From Chitinophagaceae bacterium (lineage in GTDB: Bacteria > Bacteroidota > Bacteroidia > Chitinophagales > Chitinophagaceae), in assembly GCA_016720745.1 (NCBI GenBank), contig JADKKA010000019.1:186001-250000 (forward strand): a DNA stretch of 64,000 nucleotides, given 5' to 3'. The translations under genes and the position numbers were made by a program. The first letter of the stretch is position 1, and the number at the start of each line of letters is the position of its first letter. Below, in pieces: positions 44,614-53,669 of the stretch. The notes under the pieces are model-generated. The model did no database searches and was not told the DNA's origin. It saw only the letters and a list, made by a program, of their open reading frames with translations.

Positions 44614-44868
44614 ATGTTTGTCAAAGTTAAGTCATCAGTGTTTATAGATGCATTGTATCTGCAATCATCCCTGCCCAAAGGCGACTGCCTGCGTGGTGTT
44701 TTAAAGGATGATAAAGGCTTAGTATGCCGAACCCTGGAAAGGGAATTAGATCAGGAAGCCCAGACATTTACCTGGACAGGCTTAAATGATCTGCCTTATG
44801 GCCGCTATACTTTGGAACTCTCCCATGCGGAAGATGAAATGAAGCTTAGTCTGGTGAAAAGGATTTAA
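44614..44868 (+). CDS. Small protein of unknown function (84 residues)
   Basis: Starts at an ATG and ends directly before the stop of the next minus-strand gene. The composition is protein-like with a beta-rich C-terminus (FTWTGLNDLPYGRYTLELSH) resembling the end of a secretion-linked Ig-like or T9SS-type domain, but it lacks a signal peptide. I do not recognise it. It lies alone on the plus strand between minus-strand genes, so it could be a chance frame, though its length and composition argue for a real gene. Confidence 0.55.
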   Translation: MFVKVKSSVFIDALYLQSSLPKGDCLRGVLKDDKGLVCRTLERELDQEAQTFTWTGLNDLPYGRYTLELSHAEDEMKLSLVKRI

Positions 44869-45156
44869 TTAATCTCCCAGCAGCGCTATACAACGGTCAA
44901 TTTCTTTCAGGTAACCATTGATCCTTTTTTCCATTTCTTTTTTGTCTGCCTCATTCATGGAGCCTGCACTTACTTTCAGTACACTGACCTGTTGCTTTAA
45001 TTCCTCCACCTGTTGCTGATTGCCTGAAATTTTTGCCGCGGCTGTTTGTAGTTCTTCCTTCAGCCGGCGGTTTTCTTTTTGCAGGGCAGCATGTGCTTTC
45101 AGCAATTGCTGAAGCTTATCCTGAATTCTTTTTATTTGCTGCTCTGTTGTATTCAC
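44869..45156 (-). CDS. Coiled-coil protein, ZapB-like
   Basis: 95 residues, almost wholly a predicted coiled coil (IQDKLQQLLKAHAALQKENR, then EELKQQVSVLKVSAG) with a short helical C-terminus. Likely partner of ZapA by position and by type; ZapB-like coiled coils also act at the division site. No sequence signature confirms this. It reads between pheT and zapA. Confidence 0.7.
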   Translation of the reverse strand: MNTTEQQIKRIQDKLQQLLKAHAALQKENRRLKEELQTAAAKISGNQQQVEELKQQVSVLKVSAGSMNEADKKEMEKRINGYLKEIDRCIALLGD

Positions 45157-45190
45157 AATAGGGTTTATTGCTGCTGTATCATTGTTCTGT

Positions 45191-47617
45191 TTACTTCCTG
45201 ATCTCGGCCTGCAGTTCTTTTTCCAGGCTGCTCATGATGGTGCCCATCCAGCCATCAATTTCTTTATCAGTCAGGGTCTTTTCTTCATCCAGGAAAGTGA
45301 AATTAACGGCCATTGATTTTTTATCCTTACCCAGTTTCTCGCTCTCAAATATATCAAAGAGTTTTACCTCCCTGAGTTTTTCAAGTTTCAGTTTTTGCAC
45401 GGTAGTATCTACCTTGTCCCATGCCAGTTCTTTACCTACCACCATGGCCAGGTCGCGCTGAACGGCGGGGTATTTGGGAAGTTCTTTGATTTTGGCTGCT
45501 GATTTTCCGGCCAGTCCGGCAATCAGTTGCCAGTTAAGTCCGGCAAAAAATACCGGTTGCCGGATGCCAAACTGCTCGAGTACATTTTTTTTCACTTCAC
45601 CAATCCCGGCCAGGGGCATGCCATTGCTGTAATACACCAGGTGGTTATAGAGTTTACCCACTTCCACTGGCGCCGGCCTGCCTTCATCAATTCCCAGGAG
45701 GCGGAATATTTTTTCCAGTACTGATTTCAGGTAGAAGAAATCAGCGGGTATGCTTTTCTGTTTCCAGCCATCATCCTGTTTATTGCCTGTCATCACGAGG
45801 CAAAGCTGTTCTGTTTCGTTGTATTTACCTGGGCCCTGCTTGGAATAAGCTTTACCGAATTCAAAGAGACGCAGGTTGTTGTTTTTATAATTACAGTTAC
45901 GGGCCACTACATCCATGGCTGTTTCAAAAAGAGAAGGGCGCAGGATATTCAGTTCTGCACTCAGGCTGTTGATCATCTTCACCATTCCCTGCTGTTCTTC
46001 TTCACTGAACCAGGCTGCATTGGTGATGGAGTTAGTCAGCATTTCATTAAAGCCCAGTCCTACCAGTGCCGATGCCACTTTCTCCCGGTAAGTTTCCGCT
46101 GCATATTGTTCTTCCACGGAAGGAGTGATGGTGATGGCACCGGGGATTTCAATATTATCGAGGCCGTCAATCCGCAGAATTTCTTCCACGATATCGGCGG
46201 GCAGACTAATATCCGGTTTGTGATAAGGTACCGCCACTCTCAGTTCATCAATTCCTTCTTTGATAACTTCAAAACCCAGACCGTTCAGAATATTTTTTAC
46301 AGCATCCGGGTGATAGTTTTTGCCACTCAGTTTTTTAATGAAATGCCATTTTACCGCCACTTCTTTTTTTGCCTGTTGTCCGGGATAGATATCTACAATT
46401 TCAGATGCAATCTGTCCCCCGGCAATTTCTTTGATTAGTGTTGCTGCTCTTTTCAGCACCAGCACGGTGCCGGAAATATCAGTTCCCTTCTCAAAGCGGG
46501 AAGCCGCGTCGGTACGCAGTCCATGACGGAAAGATGTTTTGCGGGTAATCACGGGATCAAAACAGGCACTTTCCAGGAAAATATTTGTAGTGACTGATGT
46601 AACGCCGCTGTGCAAGCCGCCGAATACACCGGCAATACAAAGTCCGCCTTTATCATCACAGATCATCAGGTCTTCAGCGCTGAGCTTTCTTTCTTTTTCA
46701 TCCAATGTGATAAAGCTGGTTCCTTCCGGCAGATTCTTCACCAGTATTTTTTTGCCGCTGATCTGGTTGGCATCAAATGCATGCAGGGGCTGTCCTGTTT
46801 CATGCTGGATGAAATTGGTGATGTCTACAATATTGTTGATCGGCCGGAGACCGATGGCTTTCAGTTTTTGCTGCAGCCAGACTGGTGATTCACCGATTTG
46901 TACATTAGCAATGCTGACACCGGAATAACGGGGGCAGGCTTTTTCATTTTCAACCACTACTTCCACCGGAAGGCTGTTGTTATCGCTTTTGAAACTATTG
47001 CCGTTGGGGAGTTTTGGTTTGAAATCTTTTTTATCATGGTGACTGAGATAGGCACAAACATCCCTGGCCACACCCCAGTGACTCATGGCATCCATGCGGT
47101 TGGGGGTCAGTCCGATTTCATAAATGATATCGCTATGGGGTTTGAAATATTCTGCTGCGGGGGTACCCACCACTGCAGTGGCTGGTAAAACCAGGATGCC
47201 ATCATGTGAGGTACCCAGACCAATTTCATCTTCTGCACAGATCATGCCCTGGCTTTCGCTGCCCCTGATTTTGCGCTGGCTCATCGTCAATGGTTCGCCG
47301 GTGGAAGGATAAATGGTGGCGCCTACTGGTGCTACCACTACTTTTTGTCCTGCTGCCACATTGGGTGCACCGCAAACAATATTCAGCGGCGTGCCGGTTC
47401 CGATATTGACAGTTGTGAGGGTCAGCTTATCTGCATTGGGGTGTTTTTCTGTCGTCAGCACTTCCCCGATCACCAGGCCCTGCAGTCCGCCTTTTACTTC
47501 TTCATACCGTCCCATATGTTCTACTTCCAGTCCGATGGAAGTAAGGATACGGCTCAGTCGCTCGGGGTCCACGGTTACAGGCAAATAGTCGCTCAGCCAT
47601 TGATAGGAAATCGTCAT
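45191..47617 (-). CDS. pheT: Phenylalanyl-tRNA synthetase beta chain
   Basis: Tetrameric (alpha2 beta2) enzyme that charges tRNA-Phe. N-terminal part has the tRNA-binding EMAP-like OB fold (GEVLTTEKHPNADKLTLTTV), then the B3/B4 editing region (ACPRYSGVSIANVQIG; VDITNFIQHETGQPLHAFDA), a B5 domain (HPDAVKNILNGLGFEV) and the C-terminal FDX-ACB domain (KYPAVQRDLAMVVGKEL). 808 residues, normal. The alpha subunit gene is not in the window. Confidence 0.96.
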   Translation of the reverse strand: MTISYQWLSDYLPVTVDPERLSRILTSIGLEVEHMGRYEEVKGGLQGLVIGEVLTTEKHPNADKLTLTTVNIGTGTPLNIVCGAPNVAAGQKVVVAPVGATIYPSTGEPLTMSQRKIRGSESQGMICAEDEIGLGTSHDGILVLPATAVVGTPAAEYFKPHSDIIYEIGLTPNRMDAMSHWGVARDVCAYLSHHDKKDFKPKLPNGNSFKSDNNSLPVEVVVENEKACPRYSGVSIANVQIGESPVWLQQKLKAIGLRPINNIVDITNFIQHETGQPLHAFDANQISGKKILVKNLPEGTSFITLDEKERKLSAEDLMICDDKGGLCIAGVFGGLHSGVTSVTTNIFLESACFDPVITRKTSFRHGLRTDAASRFEKGTDISGTVLVLKRAATLIKEIAGGQIASEIVDIYPGQQAKKEVAVKWHFIKKLSGKNYHPDAVKNILNGLGFEVIKEGIDELRVAVPYHKPDISLPADIVEEILRIDGLDNIEIPGAITITPSVEEQYAAETYREKVASALVGLGFNEMLTNSITNAAWFSEEEQQGMVKMINSLSAELNILRPSLFETAMDVVARNCNYKNNNLRLFEFGKAYSKQGPGKYNETEQLCLVMTGNKQDDGWKQKSIPADFFYLKSVLEKIFRLLGIDEGRPAPVEVGKLYNHLVYYSNGMPLAGIGEVKKNVLEQFGIRQPVFFAGLNWQLIAGLAGKSAAKIKELPKYPAVQRDLAMVVGKELAWDKVDTTVQKLKLEKLREVKLFDIFESEKLGKDKKSMAVNFTFLDEEKTLTDKEIDGWMGTIMSSLEKELQAEIRK

Positions 47618-47712
47618 CTTTTTTGCTGCTTTTTTGTAGCTGCGAAGATAAAGGAAAGGGGGCAGTGAGGGGGGACAAAAGCTCCCTGAATTGGTTTAAA
47701 TTGGCGGCCTGC

Positions 47713-47919
47713 ATGAAAAAGGAAACCGGCATTTACGGGGTGATCATTCTGGCAGTTTTGCTGGGTTGGTTGCTGTTTGAGTGGATGAAAAAAAGAATCA
47801 ATCCCCGCCGTTCCGCAAAACATGCTGCTCTTTTCTTCCTTCTTTTTCTGCTCTTCCTGTTCGGATATACTGCTGCGATCGTTTTCGGGGTGAGGATGAT
47901 CTTTGGCAAACCTTCCTGA
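47713..47919 (+). CDS. Small membrane protein, unknown (68 residues)
   Basis: ATG at 47713 gives two predicted membrane helices: IYGVIILAVLLGWLLFEWM and LFFLLFLLFLFGYTAAIVFG, joined by a basic loop (KKRINPRRSAKH). The longer in-frame extension to 47623 adds an unlikely Cys-rich start. Not recognised. It lies between pheT and fabI and overlaps the end of the candidate fabI promoter. Confidence 0.65.
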   Translation: MKKETGIYGVIILAVLLGWLLFEWMKKRINPRRSAKHAALFFLLFLLFLFGYTAAIVFGVRMIFGKPS

Positions 47920-47933
47920 ACCGCTTATTTTTA
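47902..47933 (+). promoter_or_regulatory. Candidate promoter for fabI
   Basis: TTTG (47902-47905), 20-base spacer, then TATTTTTA (47926-47933), 7 of 8 bases of the Bacteroidota TAnnTTTG. Predicted start near 47940, 13 bases before the fabI ATG. Confidence 0.4.
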
Positions 47934-47952
47934 CCACCCAAAATCAAATGTT

Positions 47953-48771
47953 ATGGCTTATAACCTGTTAAAAGGAAAAAGAGGAATCATCAGTGGTGCG
48001 CTCGACGGTAACTCCATTGCCTGGAAAGTGGCTGAAAAGGCCTACGAGGAAGGCGCTTCCATTGTTTTAACCAATGCCCCCATCGCCATGCGGATGGGTG
48101 AGATCAACAAGCTGGCTGAAAAAACAGCAGCGCAGATTATACCTGCTGATGCGACCAGCATCGAAGACCTGACCAAACTTTTTACGGAATCCCAGGAAAT
48201 CCTGGGGGGCAAGATTGATTTTGTATTGCACTCCATCGGTATGAGTGTGAACATCCGTAAAAAAGTTCCCTATACAGAATCGAATTATGATTATTTCATG
48301 AAGGGCATTGATGTATCAGCCATGTCCTTTCATAAGATGCTGGCCGTAGCCAAAAAACTGGATGCGATTAATGAATGGGGGAGTGTGGTGGCACTGACCT
48401 ATATGGCGGCACAAAGAACCTTCCCTTTTTATACGGATATGGCAGATATCAAGGCCATGCTGGAATCCATTGCCCGGAGTTTTGGATATCATTACGGTCT
48501 GGAAAAGAAAGTACGGATCAATACCGTGTCACAATCTCCTACAAAAACTTCAGCCGGTACAGGTATCAAGGGTTTTGGTGATTTCTTTGATTTTGCCAAT
48601 GCCATTGCACCGTTAGGCAATGCAACTGCTGAAGATTGTGCCAACTATTGTATCACGTTATTCAGTGACCTGACCCGGATGGTGACCATGCAGAATCTTT
48701 TCCATGATGGGGGATATTCCAATACGGGAGTGAGCAATGAAGTGATGCAGAAACTGGGGTTTGGTGAGTAA
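47953..48771 (+). CDS. fabI: Enoyl-ACP reductase FabI
   Basis: NADH-dependent last step of fatty-acid elongation. Short-chain reductase fold: cofactor loop GISGALDGNSIAWKVAEKA (residues ~12-28 region), DATSIEDL, and the FabI catalytic pair Tyr-x6-Lys seen as YTDMADIK (Tyr near 155). 272 residues, typical. Active-site loop SAGTGIKGFGDFFDFA follows. It is the target of triclosan in other bacteria (family knowledge). Followed by a strong two-way terminator. Confidence 0.95.
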   Translation: MAYNLLKGKRGIISGALDGNSIAWKVAEKAYEEGASIVLTNAPIAMRMGEINKLAEKTAAQIIPADATSIEDLTKLFTESQEILGGKIDFVLHSIGMSVNIRKKVPYTESNYDYFMKGIDVSAMSFHKMLAVAKKLDAINEWGSVVALTYMAAQRTFPFYTDMADIKAMLESIARSFGYHYGLEKKVRINTVSQSPTKTSAGTGIKGFGDFFDFANAIAPLGNATAEDCANYCITLFSDLTRMVTMQNLFHDGGYSNTGVSNEVMQKLGFGE

Positions 48772-48835
48772 ACCCCCTGTCCCCCTAAAGGGGAGACTTA
48801 GGTCTGCATTTTCATATTTTATTCTATAGCTTATC

Positions 48836-48869
48836 AAAGCAAAAGCCTCCAAACGGAGGCTTTTGCTTT
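48836..48869. terminator. Two-way terminator between fabI and a DUF2795 gene
   Basis: Perfect 15-bp stem: AAAGCAAAAGCCTCC (48836-48850), AAAC loop, GGAGGCTTTTGCTTT (48855-48869). Serves both convergent genes. Confidence 0.88.
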
Positions 48870-48928
48870 AGTTGAATACAGTATGTAAGAAGATTTTTAG
48901 AGTGAAGCGCCATCTTCCGGGATAGCGG

Positions 48929-49150
48929 TTAATACTCATCTTCATTAAACAAAAAATCATCCTGGGTAGGATAGTCTGGCCAGATGTCTTCGATCGTTTC
49001 ATACACATCTCCTTCATCTTCCAACTCCTGCAGATTTTCCACTACTTCAATCGGGGCACCGCTCCGGATAGAATAGTCGATCAGTTCATCTTTGGTAGCC
49101 GGCCAGGGCGCATCTTCCAGGTACGAGGCTAATTCAAGTGTCCAGAACAT
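48929..49150 (-). CDS. DUF2795-type acidic small protein
   Basis: 73 residues, MFWTLELASYLEDAPWPATK then DELIDYSIRSGAPIEVVENL and acidic tail. This matches the bacteroidete DUF2795 group, whose function is unknown. No signal or membrane segment. Confidence 0.85.
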   Translation of the reverse strand: MFWTLELASYLEDAPWPATKDELIDYSIRSGAPIEVVENLQELEDEGDVYETIEDIWPDYPTQDDFLFNEDEY

Positions 49151-49359
49151 TCTCTCAGTTTTTAAAATTTCAGAACAAGGTTATCCGGGGAGTACCCCCA
49201 AATTTTTCGCAAATGTAGCTGTAATAACGAATTTTCCAAATCCTTAGTTGTACACCGGATTTTGAATAATTTCTTAAAAACCAGTGGGTTTTGACCCTAA
49301 TCTTTTTTACCACTGGCCAGTTTTACAGATATTTGACGGCGATTTGACCCGCAGGCTGC

Positions 49360-50022
49360 ATGATTACCGGAAAAAATATCTACAAACGTTACGGATCCCT
49401 GGAGGTATTGAAAGGGGTGAATATCAATATCAACAAGGGAGAAGTGGTCTCTATTGTGGGACCATCCGGGTCAGGCAAAAGCACCCTCCTGCATATTTTG
49501 GGCACCCTTGACAAATCAGATATGGGTGAAGTACTGATGCATAACACCGATGTGGGTAAACTGTCTGGTAAAAAACTGGCCGGCTTCCGGAACAAGCATA
49601 TCGGATTCGTATTTCAGTTCCATCACCTGCTCCCTGAATTTTCGGCACTGGAAAATGTAAGCATCCCGGGTTGGCTGGCTGGCCGGAAAAAGACAATGGT
49701 AAAAGAAGAAGCCACCCGCCTGTTGCAGATGCTGGGACTGTCAGAAAGAATGGATAATAAGCCCAACCAGTTGTCAGGTGGTGAACAACAAAGGGTGGCT
49801 GTGGCCCGGGCCCTGATCAACCAGCCAGATATTGTTTTTGCTGATGAACCCAGTGGTAACCTCGATACCGCCAACGCAAGGGAATTGCACCAGTTATTTT
49901 TTAACCTCAGGGATCAGTTCAACCAAACCTTTCTGATCGTTACCCATAACGAGGAACTGGCACAATTGAGTGACCGGGTATTATACATGAAAGATGGCCG
50001 GATGGTGGATCCGGCTTCCTGA
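49360..50022 (+). CDS. ABC transporter ATP-binding protein, LolD-like
   Basis: ATPase of an ABC importer/exporter-like system, similar to LolD (lipoprotein release). Walker A GPSGSGKSTLL, Q-loop FVFQFHHLLPEFSALENV, signature LSGGEQQRVAVARAL, Walker B DIVFADEPSGNLD, H-switch VTHNE. 220 residues. The SxxP of FHHLLPEF and the PSGNLD pattern are common in LolD/FtsE/MacB-like ATPases. No permease gene is adjacent, so the partner is elsewhere. Confidence 0.88.
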   Translation: MITGKNIYKRYGSLEVLKGVNININKGEVVSIVGPSGSGKSTLLHILGTLDKSDMGEVLMHNTDVGKLSGKKLAGFRNKHIGFVFQFHHLLPEFSALENVSIPGWLAGRKKTMVKEEATRLLQMLGLSERMDNKPNQLSGGEQQRVAVARALINQPDIVFADEPSGNLDTANARELHQLFFNLRDQFNQTFLIVTHNEELAQLSDRVLYMKDGRMVDPAS

Positions 50023-50027
50023 AGCAA

Positions 50028-50588
50028 TCAAAGCCTGGGCTTCCAGGGTGTTTCTGTTACATTCAACTGATGGGCCGTGAACCGGCTTAATACAAAAAGA
50101 TAATCACTGAGCCGGTTGAGATAACGGATGATACGGGGCTCAATGTCTTCCTTCTTTTTTTGCAAACGAACACAACTGCGTTCTGCCCGGCGGCAAACAC
50201 AACGCGCAATATGCAGGTGGGAAACGGCGATATGTCCACCGGGGAGGATAAAGGATTTCATCACCGGTAATACGGTGTTCATATTATCCATCTCTGTTTC
50301 CAGTAAGCTGATATCTTCTTCTTTGAGATCTGGAATCTTCAGTTTGGTTTCTTTGTCGGGGTCACAGGCCAGGGCTGAACCAATGGTGAATAAACGGTCC
50401 TGTGTTTCTGCCAGTACACTCGCAATGCCATGGCTGTTTAAATGATCTAAACATAAACCGATACAGGAATTCAGTTCATCTACGGTGCCATAAGCTTCAA
50501 TACGACGATGGGACTTGGCCACCTTGGTGCCACCGATAAGGGAGGTTGTGCCGTCGTCGCCCGTACGGGTATAAATTTTTGCTGACAT
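50028..50588 (-). CDS. Cob(I)alamin adenosyltransferase, PduO type
   Basis: Makes adenosylcobalamin from cob(I)alamin and ATP. Family features: N-terminal YTRTGDDGTTSLIGG, GTVDELNSCIGLC, and the Arg-rich HIARCVCRRAERSCVRL with ATP-binding residues. 186 residues. It fits with nrdJ (needs adenosylcobalamin), 37 kb away, and ends 6 bases from the LolD-like gene's stop. Start ATG at 50588. Confidence 0.93.
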   Translation of the reverse strand: MSAKIYTRTGDDGTTSLIGGTKVAKSHRRIEAYGTVDELNSCIGLCLDHLNSHGIASVLAETQDRLFTIGSALACDPDKETKLKIPDLKEEDISLLETEMDNMNTVLPVMKSFILPGGHIAVSHLHIARCVCRRAERSCVRLQKKKEDIEPRIIRYLNRLSDYLFVLSRFTAHQLNVTETPWKPRL

Positions 50589-50597
50589 GGATAATGC

Positions 50598-51302
50598 TTA
50601 ATTGTATGCGATTGCCTTTTCGTTCTTTTTGTCACTTTCAATCAGTCCGTCGCGCAACCTTACCACCCTGCGGGCATGGTTGGCAATATCTTCTTCGTGT
50701 GTGACCACCACAATGGTGTTTCCCTGTTTGTAGATATTATCGAAAATGGCCATGATTTCGTAAGAGGTCTTTGTATCCAGGTTACCGGTTGGTTCATCCG
50801 CCAGTATCAGGGATGGATCATTCACCAGGGCCCTTGCAATAGCTACCCGCTGGCACTGGCCTCCACTTAATTCATTGGGTTTATGATGGCTCCGGTCTGT
50901 CAGGTTCACCATATCCAGTACATGATTCGCTTTTTCATTGCGGAGTTTGCGGCTCATACCTGCATACACCAGGGGGAGTGCTACGTTTTCTAGTGCAGTG
51001 AGTCGGGGTAGCAGGTTGAACTGCTGGAATACAAATCCGATTTCCCGGTTACGGATACCTGCCAGATCATTGTCGCGCATCTGGCTCACATCATTATTAT
51101 TCAGGATATAGCGGCCGCTTGTGGGTGTATCCAGACAACCCAGGATATTCATCAGGGTACTTTTTCCGGAACCGGAAGGACCCATCAGGGCCACATATTC
51201 GTTTTTGGAAATATCCATCGAAATACCCTTGAGCACAGGCAGTTCCTGCTTGCCCATGTAGTAGCTTTTACAAATATCTTCCAGGTGAATAATTGAACTC
51301 AT
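50598..51302 (-). CDS. ABC transporter ATP-binding protein, MacB/FtsE type
   Basis: 234-residue ATPase with GPSGSGKSTLMNILG (Walker A), FVFQQFNLLPRLTALENVAL (Q-loop region), LSGGQCQRVAIARALVND (signature; Cys in place of the usual Gln/Lys) and SLILADEPTGNLD (Walker B). Resembles MacB, LolD and FtsE ATPases. Permease not adjacent. It reads into the adenosyltransferase gene with a 9-base gap, so they may be co-transcribed. Confidence 0.88.
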   Translation of the reverse strand: MSSIIHLEDICKSYYMGKQELPVLKGISMDISKNEYVALMGPSGSGKSTLMNILGCLDTPTSGRYILNNNDVSQMRDNDLAGIRNREIGFVFQQFNLLPRLTALENVALPLVYAGMSRKLRNEKANHVLDMVNLTDRSHHKPNELSGGQCQRVAIARALVNDPSLILADEPTGNLDTKTSYEIMAIFDNIYKQGNTIVVVTHEEDIANHARRVVRLRDGLIESDKKNEKAIAYN

Positions 51303-51348
51303 CTTTATTAATTACTGTTATCCATACTCCCGACTCCCGACTCCTGAC
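51303..51348. repeat. GACTC word spacer
   Basis: ATACTCCCGACTCCCGACTC followed by CTGACTCAAGACTC words, similar in type to the spacers at 23331 and 11600. Confidence 0.45.
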
Positions 51349-51648
51349 TCAAGACTCTCCCCTCCTGATAACCTTCGGCACTTTGAAAAAAGAACCATCC
51401 TGCAGCGGTGCATTTTTCAGGCCTTCTTCAGGAGTAATGGATCCTTTTACTACATCTTCCCGGAGCACATTGATTTCTCCGCTCATATGCAATAACGGTT
51501 TTACCCCCTCCAGGTTCAGTTCATTGAGTTTTTCAACAAAATGGATCATTCGTTGCAGGTCGTTCTTGATTTCTTCCTTTTCGTCAGGCGCAAAAGCCAG
51601 ACGGGATAAATGAGCCAGCTTGTCGACCAGTTGGTCGTTTACTTCCAT
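51349..51648 (-). CDS. gatC: Asp-/Glu-tRNA amidotransferase subunit C
   Basis: Small linker subunit of GatCAB, holding GatA and GatB together. 99 residues from the ATG at 51648 (the longer frame to 51708 adds 20 residues not seen in the family). Features: VDKLAHLSRLAFAPDEKEEI and the central MIHFVEKLNELNLEGVKPL; the C-terminus has KNAPLQDGSFFKVPKVI, the usual end of GatC. gatA is at 35 kb; gatB is not in the window. Confidence 0.93.
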   Translation of the reverse strand: MEVNDQLVDKLAHLSRLAFAPDEKEEIKNDLQRMIHFVEKLNELNLEGVKPLLHMSGEINVLREDVVKGSITPEEGLKNAPLQDGSFFKVPKVIRRGES

Positions 51649-51754
51649 ACTACAAAGATAACTGCTGGTTACTGGATTCCGGGGTACTGATTCTGGCAGC
51701 GTTTTCAAGAAAGCGACCCCCGGAAACCGGAATCCATCTTATCTTCGCCAGCCT

Positions 51755-52759
51755 ATGAGCGGAAAGCGATCAATTGTAATGAGTGGCATACGCCCCACCG
51801 GATTTTTACACCTGGGTAATTATTTCGGGGCTGTGCGCAACTATGTAAAAATGCAGGAAGAATTTGAGTGTTTCTTCATGGTGGCTGACCTGCATTCCCT
51901 GACCACCCATCCCGATACCAAAGAGTTGAAATTAAATGTACAGCGGGTACTGGCCGAGAATGTGGCCTGCGGACTTGATCCCGATAAAGTGGCCCTGTAT
52001 TGCCAGAGCCATGTGCATGAAACGGCAGAGTTGTATCTCTACCTGAACATGCTAGCTTATAAAGGGGAGCTGGAAAAGACGGTTACTTTCAAGGATAAGG
52101 CCCGGCAGCATCCGGATAATGTGAATGCGGGTCTGCTCACTTACCCTGTGCTGCAAACAGCAGATATCATCCTGCACCGTGCGATTTATGTACCGGTAGG
52201 AAAGGACCAGGAACAACACCTGGAAATGGCCCGGAATTTTGTACAGCGTTTCAATCACCGTTACGGTGAAATATTTCCCGAACCCAATGCTTTCAATTTC
52301 GGGGAAGAACTGATCAAGGTACCCAGTCTGGATGGCAGTGGCAAAATGAGCAAGAGTGAAAACCAGTATGCCACTCTTTATCTTTCCGATGATGATGAGA
52401 TGATCCGGAAAAAAGTGATGAAGGCAAAAACCGACAGTGGACCCACCGAACCCCGGACTGAAAAGCCGGACTATATCGCCAATTTATTTCAGCTGATGCA
52501 ATTGGTGAGTAGTGCGGATACGATTCAGCAGTTTGAAGCGGACTATGATAATTGCCGCATCCGCTATGGTGATATGAAAAAGCAACTGGCCGAGGATATG
52601 GTGCGTTTCATTGCTCCGATACGGGAAAAAGCCGAAGCGATCCGGACGGATGAAAAATACCTGAGGGAACTCATGGAAAAAGGGGCGGAAAAAGCCCGTA
52701 AAAGTGCCCTTGCTACCATCGAACTGGTGCGGGAGGCCATCGGTTTGAATTATTATTAA
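51755..52759 (+). CDS. trpS: Tryptophanyl-tRNA synthetase
   Basis: Class I aminoacyl-tRNA synthetase that charges tRNA-Trp. HIGH-like motif TGFLHLGNYFGA near residue 17, the KMSKS loop DGSGKMSKSENQYAT, and the middle PVLQTADIILH of the family. 334 residues, normal. Starts 107 bases from the divergent gatC. Confidence 0.97.
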   Translation: MSGKRSIVMSGIRPTGFLHLGNYFGAVRNYVKMQEEFECFFMVADLHSLTTHPDTKELKLNVQRVLAENVACGLDPDKVALYCQSHVHETAELYLYLNMLAYKGELEKTVTFKDKARQHPDNVNAGLLTYPVLQTADIILHRAIYVPVGKDQEQHLEMARNFVQRFNHRYGEIFPEPNAFNFGEELIKVPSLDGSGKMSKSENQYATLYLSDDDEMIRKKVMKAKTDSGPTEPRTEKPDYIANLFQLMQLVSSADTIQQFEADYDNCRIRYGDMKKQLAEDMVRFIAPIREKAEAIRTDEKYLRELMEKGAEKARKSALATIELVREAIGLNYY

Positions 52760-52814
52760 GCCGGGGCCATGGTATTGTAGAAATTACATTATTTTTATTC
52801 GAACCTCCTGCATC

Positions 52815-52994
52815 ATGAATAAAACATTTTTACTCGTATTGGGATTCCTGGCCCTGTCTGCCTCATTGGCCATGCGGATTCTCGGTAATAAATCATCTCA
52901 TTTATCAGAGTTGCAACAGTACTGGTGGATTCCGCTTCCACTGGCCTTACTCTGTTTCCTGGGTGCAGTTAAAAAGCCGAAAGGCGGACAATAA
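52815..52994 (+). CDS. Small membrane protein, unknown (59 residues)
   Basis: Two predicted membrane helices: NKTFLLVLGFLALSASLAM and QQYWWIPLPLALLCFLGAV, then a basic tail (KKPKGGQ). ATG start, stop TAA at 52992. Not recognised. It lies between trpS and the deoxynucleoside kinase, same strand; likely one transcript, and the kinase follows 24 bases later. Confidence 0.6.
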   Translation: MNKTFLLVLGFLALSASLAMRILGNKSSHLSELQQYWWIPLPLALLCFLGAVKKPKGGQ

Positions 52995-53018
52995 TTCAAA
53001 GAAATTCTGAAGACAACA

Positions 53019-53660
53019 ATGGCAAAAGCAGCTAAACCAAAACCAAAACATATTGCCGTGGCCGGTAATATCGGGGCAGGCAAAACCACGCTCACTGAAA
53101 TGCTGAGCAAGCATTACAAGTGGATTCCCAATTTCGAGGATGTTGATCATAATCCCTACCTCAATGATTTTTATGAGGACATGAACCGATGGAGTTTTAA
53201 TCTCCAGATATACTTTCTGAACAGCAGGGTACGGCAGCTGGTGGAAATACAGAAGGGTACAGAAACCGTAATACAGGACCGTACGATCTATGAAGATGCC
53301 AATATTTTCGCGCCCAATCTGCATGAAATGGGGCTGATGACAAAACGGGATTTTGATAATTACTATCATTTTTTCCAGACACTGAAAATGCTGGTACAAC
53401 CTCCGGATCTCTTAATTTATCTTAATGCATCTGTTCCTACCCTGGTGGGTCAGATCCAGAAAAGAGGAAGAGAATACGAGGAGAATATCCGCCTGGATTA
53501 TCTGAAGAAGCTGAATGAATACTATACCAAATGGATCAGCGAATACAAAGAAGGTAAATTGCTGGTGATTGATGTGGACAAGAACAAGTTTGCCGAACGC
53601 GATGAAGACTTTGGTGAGATCATCCGCAAAGTAGATGCAGAACTCTATGGTTTATTCTAA
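53019..53660 (+). CDS. Deoxynucleoside kinase
   Basis: Phosphorylates deoxynucleosides for salvage. P-loop GNIGAGKTTLTEML at residues ~16-28 and the dNK-family Glu/Arg block VIQDRTIYEDANIF. Then LIYLNASVPTLVGQIQKRGR EYE (lid region). 213 residues. Which base it prefers cannot be told; such enzymes in Bacteroidota are usually dAdo/dGuo kinases. Lies near trpS and a TonB-like protein. Confidence 0.9.
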   Translation: MAKAAKPKPKHIAVAGNIGAGKTTLTEMLSKHYKWIPNFEDVDHNPYLNDFYEDMNRWSFNLQIYFLNSRVRQLVEIQKGTETVIQDRTIYEDANIFAPNLHEMGLMTKRDFDNYYHFFQTLKMLVQPPDLLIYLNASVPTLVGQIQKRGREYEENIRLDYLKKLNEYYTKWISEYKEGKLLVIDVDKNKFAERDEDFGEIIRKVDAELYGLF

Positions 53661-53669
53661 TCTGGATTG

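Noticed and set aside
51740..51755. TATCTTCG at 51740-51747 as promoter of trpS.
   Set aside because: No -33 element; it would make an almost leaderless message.
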